Shown piece after piece: positions 42,214 to 45,426 of a DNA stretch of 45,426 bases (positions are counted from its first letter, which is position 1; each line of letters starts with the position of its first letter). Source of the stretch: Polyangiaceae bacterium. Its GTDB lineage: Bacteria > Myxococcota_A > Polyangia > Polyangiales > Polyangiaceae. The notes beneath the pieces were generated by a model. That model worked only from the letters and a program-made list of their open reading frames with translations, searched no databases and was not told where the DNA came from. The DNA lies in assembly GCA_023150915.1 (NCBI GenBank), contig JAKLKA010000045.1:1-45426 (forward strand), in the 5' to 3' direction. The position numbers were made by a program, and so were the translations under genes.

Positions 42214-42814
42214 GCGGTTCGTCGCGGGCCTGTCCCTAGCGCTGCTGTCCGTGGCAGCGGTGGCGCGTGCCGAGGCGCCCGAGGCCCCGCTGCCGGCGGC
42301 GCTGGCACCGGCGGCGGGGGGCTATCTGCACTGGACCGGGGCGCTCGCCGTGGGGCGCGGGCTGCGCTTCAACAACCCCTACCGACTGGCGACGCCGCTC
42401 GGCGACGACGCCGAGTCGGTGTCGCTCACCGCCACCTACGTGGACGTCGCGCTCGGCGCCACCGCCGGCGAGCCCGACGGCTGGCAGCACGGCGGCAGCC
42501 TGCACTTCGCCGTGGCCGCCCAGGGCATTCCGCAAGAGGTGCTCACTCCTTCTTACTTGCTGATGCATCGCGTGCCGCCCCGCTTCTGGGTGTTCGCCCG
42601 GGCGGGCCTGCCGGTGGTGCTCGGTCCCGACCCCAACTTGGGCTACGAGCTGGCCGTGGGGGGCTCGGCGATGGTCAGCGCCGGACTGGGGGTGACCGGG
42701 GAGCTGGTCGGCGATCTGTTCTACGGTGCCGCCACGCAAGATCAGGCGTACAGCGTGATCCCGATGCTGTCGCTGCAGATCGGCGTGGTCGTGGACCTGG
42801 AGGTGCTGCCATGA
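42206..42814 (+). CDS. Exported barrel-like protein, unknown function
   Basis: 202 residues from GTG 42206, which overlaps the pepP stop by eight bases. A signal peptide (LALLSVAAVARA) is followed by beta-strand-rich sequence (ALAVGRGLRFNNPYRLATPLG, in part; ATYVDVALGATAG; GLGVTGELVGDLFYG) ending LQIGVVVDLEVLP. It looks like a small outer-membrane barrel of Myxococcota. The frame is open further upstream inside pepP, but the signal peptide fixes the start. Confidence 0.72.
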   Translation: MPERFVAGLSLALLSVAAVARAEAPEAPLPAALAPAAGGYLHWTGALAVGRGLRFNNPYRLATPLGDDAESVSLTATYVDVALGATAGEPDGWQHGGSLHFAVAAQGIPQEVLTPSYLLMHRVPPRFWVFARAGLPVVLGPDPNLGYELAVGGSAMVSAGLGVTGELVGDLFYGAATQDQAYSVIPMLSLQIGVVVDLEVLP

Positions 42815-43203
42815 AGCCCCCCTCGTTCCGGCTCTCGCAGCTGGCGCTGGCGGCCATTGCCGTGGCGTTCTGCATGGCGCCCACGCCGGGCGACGTGGGA
42901 GGCTGCGGGCAGAGCCCCGACCTGCTCGATGCCCCGACGTTCTTCGTGAACAAGAAGTCGACGGACTGCTCGCGCTGCAAGGAGTGCGAGCTCATCTCGG
43001 ACGCCTGCGACCATGCGTGCGACGACCAGTTTCCGGTCGCCACCGCATTCCCGGAGGGCTGCTACCCCCTCGTGCACGACGGCGAGGTGTGCCTTCGGGC
43101 GCTGCGTCACGCCAGCTGTGACGACTACGCGAAGTTCGCTGCGGACTCGTCGCCCACCACCGCCAGCGAGTGCAACTTCTGCCCGCCGGAGAAGGCGCCG
43201 TGA
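42811..43203 (+). CDS. Cysteine-rich exported protein
   Basis: 130 residues with 12 cysteines, ten of them after residue 50 (CSRCKEC at 53-59, then C66, C70, C84, C94, C103, C121, C124). The N-terminus is a signal sequence (LALAAIAVAFC), followed by APTPGDVGGCGQ. VGGC (Cys32) might be a lipobox but sits far from the hydrophobic core. The even spacing suggests several disulfides in the periplasm or on the surface; metal binding is another option. It overlaps both neighbours by four bases. Confidence 0.75.
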   Translation: MKPPSFRLSQLALAAIAVAFCMAPTPGDVGGCGQSPDLLDAPTFFVNKKSTDCSRCKECELISDACDHACDDQFPVATAFPEGCYPLVHDGEVCLRALRHASCDDYAKFAADSSPTTASECNFCPPEKAP

Positions 43204-44159
43204 GGGCGCGCATGCTGCTCTTGGCAAGCGCCCTCGGTGGGTGCGCGGCGACCCAGAGCGTGACGGCCGATACGACCGACTACGACCTCTATCGCCGCAC
43301 CCGAACCGCGACCAGCAGCGAGGCGCGGCTCCGGGCGAGCTTCGACTATCTGGAGCGCGCTCCTGACGGGCGCTGGCGGCCCGAGGTGAAGGCCTGGTTC
43401 GATCGCGCCGAGCCGCTGTACTGGGAGCGCATGCAGACCAGCGTCGGGGGGCTCCGCGCCTACCTGGCCACGCTGCCGCGGGGCCCGCACGGCAAGCTGG
43501 CGGCCGAGCGAGTGCTCGAGCAGCGCGCCGGCGCGCGCATGGACCAGGCGCGCGACCGAGAGCTCTTGGACGACGCCCTCTCGGTGGAGCAACGGCTGGC
43601 CGACGCCGATCAGATGCGCAAGACCGTGGTGCGCGAGCTGGGCGAGTGGACGGCGCGGCTGGCGACCATCCCCAGCTTCGGCAAGCCCACCAGCGAGCTG
43701 CCCCACGAGACCATCCACCACTATCGGGTGCTCGAGCCGGTGGCGCGCTGCGCCGACGAGCGCTGCAAGAAGACGCTGGCGCTGCCCTACGCCATCCCCG
43801 ACGGCAAGCGCCTGTCGGCGCGCAAGGCCCTGCTGGACGTGGAGCTTGGCCTGTATCGCGGCAACGTGGTGCGCGCGCGGCTGGCGGGCCCCGAGCTGTG
43901 GAGCCGGCTCTACGAATGCAGCGACCGCACCCCGGTCCGCGCCGACGATGCCCAGGCCCGCACCGAGGCCATCGCGCGCGCGGTGCAGATCGTCGAGTCG
44001 GCGCTGGGCCCCCGCTTCGCCGAGGCGTCGTGCCAGCGCGAGGCGGTGAGCCCCTGGGTGCTCGAGCGAGAGTGCCGAGGCGTGCGGATCCGAATGCAGG
44101 CGGCGCTCACGCCGGAAACCGACGACGAAATCACGGTCGAGCCCGTGCAGCAGCCATGA
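43200..44159 (+). CDS. Lipoprotein, helical, unknown function
   Basis: 319 residues from GTG 43200 (ATG 43212 possible). The signal peptide ends ASALGGC. The mature part is Arg/Ala-rich and helical (YDLYRRTRTATSSEARLRASF, in part; MRKTVVRELGEWTARL), with cysteine pairs in ARCADERCKK, YECSD, ASCQRE and RECRG. Basic and acidic residues alternate, as in periplasmic helical scaffolds. No family recognised. It lies between the Cys-rich gene and the lgt-like gene with four-base overlaps on both sides. Confidence 0.75.
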   Translation: MRARMLLLASALGGCAATQSVTADTTDYDLYRRTRTATSSEARLRASFDYLERAPDGRWRPEVKAWFDRAEPLYWERMQTSVGGLRAYLATLPRGPHGKLAAERVLEQRAGARMDQARDRELLDDALSVEQRLADADQMRKTVVRELGEWTARLATIPSFGKPTSELPHETIHHYRVLEPVARCADERCKKTLALPYAIPDGKRLSARKALLDVELGLYRGNVVRARLAGPELWSRLYECSDRTPVRADDAQARTEAIARAVQIVESALGPRFAEASCQREAVSPWVLERECRGVRIRMQAALTPETDDEITVEPVQQP

Positions 44160-44992
44160 CCAACGAGCCGCGCATCCCGTTCATCCAGATCCCCGACTGG
44201 GAGCTGATCCCCCAGGGCTTCTTCGGCGGCACGTTCCCGCCGGCGCCCTTCTCGTTCAAGCCCTTTGGCACGCTGGTCGCCGTGGGCGTCTACGTCGGGG
44301 CCTGGCTTGCGTTGCGCCATGGCCGCCGGCGCGGGCTGGACGAGAAGAAGTTGATGAGCTTCATGCTCTGGGTCGGGGGCATGGGCTTCTTCGGCGGCCA
44401 TTTCTTCGACACGCTGTTCTACTTCCCCGAGCGCGTGGTCGCCGATCCGCTCTCGCTGTTCCGCGTGTGGGAGGGCCTGTCGAGCTTCGGCGGGTTTGCG
44501 GGGGCGACCATCGGGCTGGTCGTCTGGCGCACGATCAACAAAGAGCCGGCACTCTTCTACGCAGACGTCGTCGCGAGCTGCTTTCCGGTCGGGTGGGTGT
44601 TCGGCCGCATGGGTTGCGCCGTGGCCCACGATCACCCGGGGATCCACAGTCAGCTGTGGATCGCCGTGCGCTACCCCGACGGAGGGCGCCTGGACCTTGG
44701 CTTGATCGAGATGGTGCTCACGCTGCCGCTCGCCCTGGCCTTCTTGCAGTTGCAGCGTCGGCCTCGGCCTTGGGGCTTCTTCCTCGGCAGCATGTGTGTC
44801 GCCTACGCTCCGATCCGCTTCGGCCTCGACTTCTTGCGGATGCGGGTCGGCGCCACCGCGGACGCGCGCTATCTGCACCTGACGCCGGCGCAGTGGGGTG
44901 CGTTTTTGCTGCTGGGCGCGGGCGCGGTGGTATGGCTTCGCTCGCGCCGCCCCGCCGCGATCGAGGGCGCGACGACTCTGGGCAGAACGTGA
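44156..44992 (+). CDS. Prolipoprotein diacylglyceryl transferase (Lgt) family, divergent
   Basis: 278 residues with about seven TM segments. Lgt hallmarks are an N-terminal periplasmic segment, FGTLVAVGVYVGAW, GLSSFGGFAGATIG, GRMGCAVAHDHPG and YAPIRFGLDFLR. Arg151 and Arg221 match the conserved Arg143 and Arg239 of E. coli Lgt. The usual H103 (SFHGG) is Phe here (LSSFGG, F111) and N146 (GRxGN) is Cys (C154). It may be an active but diverged enzyme, or a paralogue with another acceptor. The gene ends a five-gene operon with two lipoproteins or candidates, so a dedicated lipidation role is conceivable. Confidence 0.85.
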   Translation: MTNEPRIPFIQIPDWELIPQGFFGGTFPPAPFSFKPFGTLVAVGVYVGAWLALRHGRRRGLDEKKLMSFMLWVGGMGFFGGHFFDTLFYFPERVVADPLSLFRVWEGLSSFGGFAGATIGLVVWRTINKEPALFYADVVASCFPVGWVFGRMGCAVAHDHPGIHSQLWIAVRYPDGGRLDLGLIEMVLTLPLALAFLQLQRRPRPWGFFLGSMCVAYAPIRFGLDFLRMRVGATADARYLHLTPAQWGAFLLLGAGAVVWLRSRRPAAIEGATTLGRT

Positions 44993-45136
44993 TCGGCCCA
45001 GTCGGGGGCTCCCGATCGGTTCTCGTCAGGGCGACCTGCAGCGTCCGGCTCAGGAGCGAGGCGACCGGACCGGGGTCGAGGCGCGAGGCCCGTCTCTTGC
45101 CGCCATGGGCGCATCACGCCGCGGCCATCGGGGGCG

Positions 45137-45160
45137 GTGACCGGGGTGCCGTGACCGGGG
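45137..45160. repeat. 10-bp direct repeat in the final intergenic region
   Basis: GTGACCGGGG occurs at 45137-45146 and 45151-45160, 14 bp apart. The 212-bp region 44993-45204 shows no other feature and no convincing gene. Confidence 0.4.
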
Positions 45161-45204
45161 CGGGAGATTGTCACAGAGCAGATCGGCGCGAGGCCTGGCG
45201 GTCG

Positions 45205-45426
45205 TCAGTCCGGAGCCGGGGGCAACCGGTGTCGGCGTAGTCCCGCGAGCTCCGCGGCCGTCGCCTTGATGAGCGCCAGCTCGAGGTGGCGCATCACGAC
45301 ACGCCACGGTTTGCTGCGCTCCTGGTCGCTGCGCAAGGTCACGCTGCGCCACAGCGAGAGCAGCGTGTACGCGCCCGAGCCGGTCATCGCAGTTATGCCG
45401 GGGCCGCTGCCGCTGCCGAGGCGACT
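45205..45426 (-). CDS. Partial gene running off the right edge (C-terminal 73 residues)
   Basis: The minus-strand frame is open from the window edge to a TGA at 45207-45205. It encodes a segment beginning SRLGSGSGPGITAMTGSGAY, then LLSLWRSVTLRSDQERSKPW and a helical end ALIKATAAELAGLRRHRLPP. Third positions are strongly G/C, as in the true genes here, which supports coding. The true start is beyond the window (an internal ATG at 45387 would give 60 residues). No function can be given. Confidence 0.45.
   Translation of the reverse strand, partial: SRLGSGSGPGITAMTGSGAYTLLSLWRSVTLRSDQERSKPWRVVMRHLELALIKATAAELAGLRRHRLPPAPD

Overview
This window looks like chromosomal sequence from a Myxococcota (delta-proteobacterial) genome, most likely of the Polyangia type. 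By eye it is about 70% GC with strongly GC-biased third codon positions. It encodes an AgmX/PglI-tail protein, many exported proteins and lipoproteins with short lipoboxes, and a mixture of small operons on both strands. I see no rRNA, tRNA, CRISPR array, insertion sequence or phage gene. The organism call is an inference from these features, not from a marker gene.

Layout. 1-2358: the tail of an unidentified gene, a strong hairpin, then an ExbB/TolQ-like membrane protein and an AgmX-type protein. 2481-5245: a textbook sigma70 promoter followed by three exported proteins, namely a periplasmic helical protein, an outer-membrane beta-barrel and a short polysaccharide-export (OPX) lipoprotein. 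5274-8355: a barrel-like protein divergent from maf and a GT-C-type membrane glycosyltransferase. 8403-11904: a small conserved protein, an RluD-type pseudouridine synthase, an AglD-like membrane protein with a small partner, and a MoxR ATPase. 11906-17005: an enoyl-CoA hydratase family gene divergent from an acyl carrier protein and two ketosynthases, each fused to a second degenerate ketosynthase-like half. This is the most unusual biosynthetic locus in the window.

17105-21974: a lipoprotein, a patatin, a lipoprotein coupled to a class II glutamine amidotransferase homologue without its catalytic cysteine, a C2/PDZ lipoprotein and a YgfZ-like protein. 22013-28305: cysteine synthase, a PaaG-like crotonase, mazG, rlmN, a phosphohexomutase and an outer-membrane protein. 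28357-32879 (minus strand): lepA followed by an M16 peptidase pair, one active-type and one partner-type. 32955-33161: a ribbon-helix-helix protein with a strong promoter.

33418-34916: two coupled lipoproteins built of calcium-loop repeats with a period of about 24 residues. 34957-40158: an RluB-type pseudouridine synthase overlapping tail-to-tail with a SAM methyltransferase, a large secreted alpha/beta hydrolase, a zinc-ribbon/Tudor-like protein and a helical protein. 40234-44992: a lipoprotein gene and a tightly coupled five-gene operon running from pepP through three exported proteins to a divergent Lgt-family protein. 45205 to the edge: a partial minus-strand gene.

The common theme is the cell envelope: polysaccharide export, lipoproteins and their acylation, barrels and secreted hydrolases. 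Housekeeping genes for RNA modification, nucleotide sanitation and translation are interleaved with them. Many plus-strand genes have a TAnnnT -10-like hexamer only 7-36 nt before the start codon, which suggests short or absent 5' leaders.
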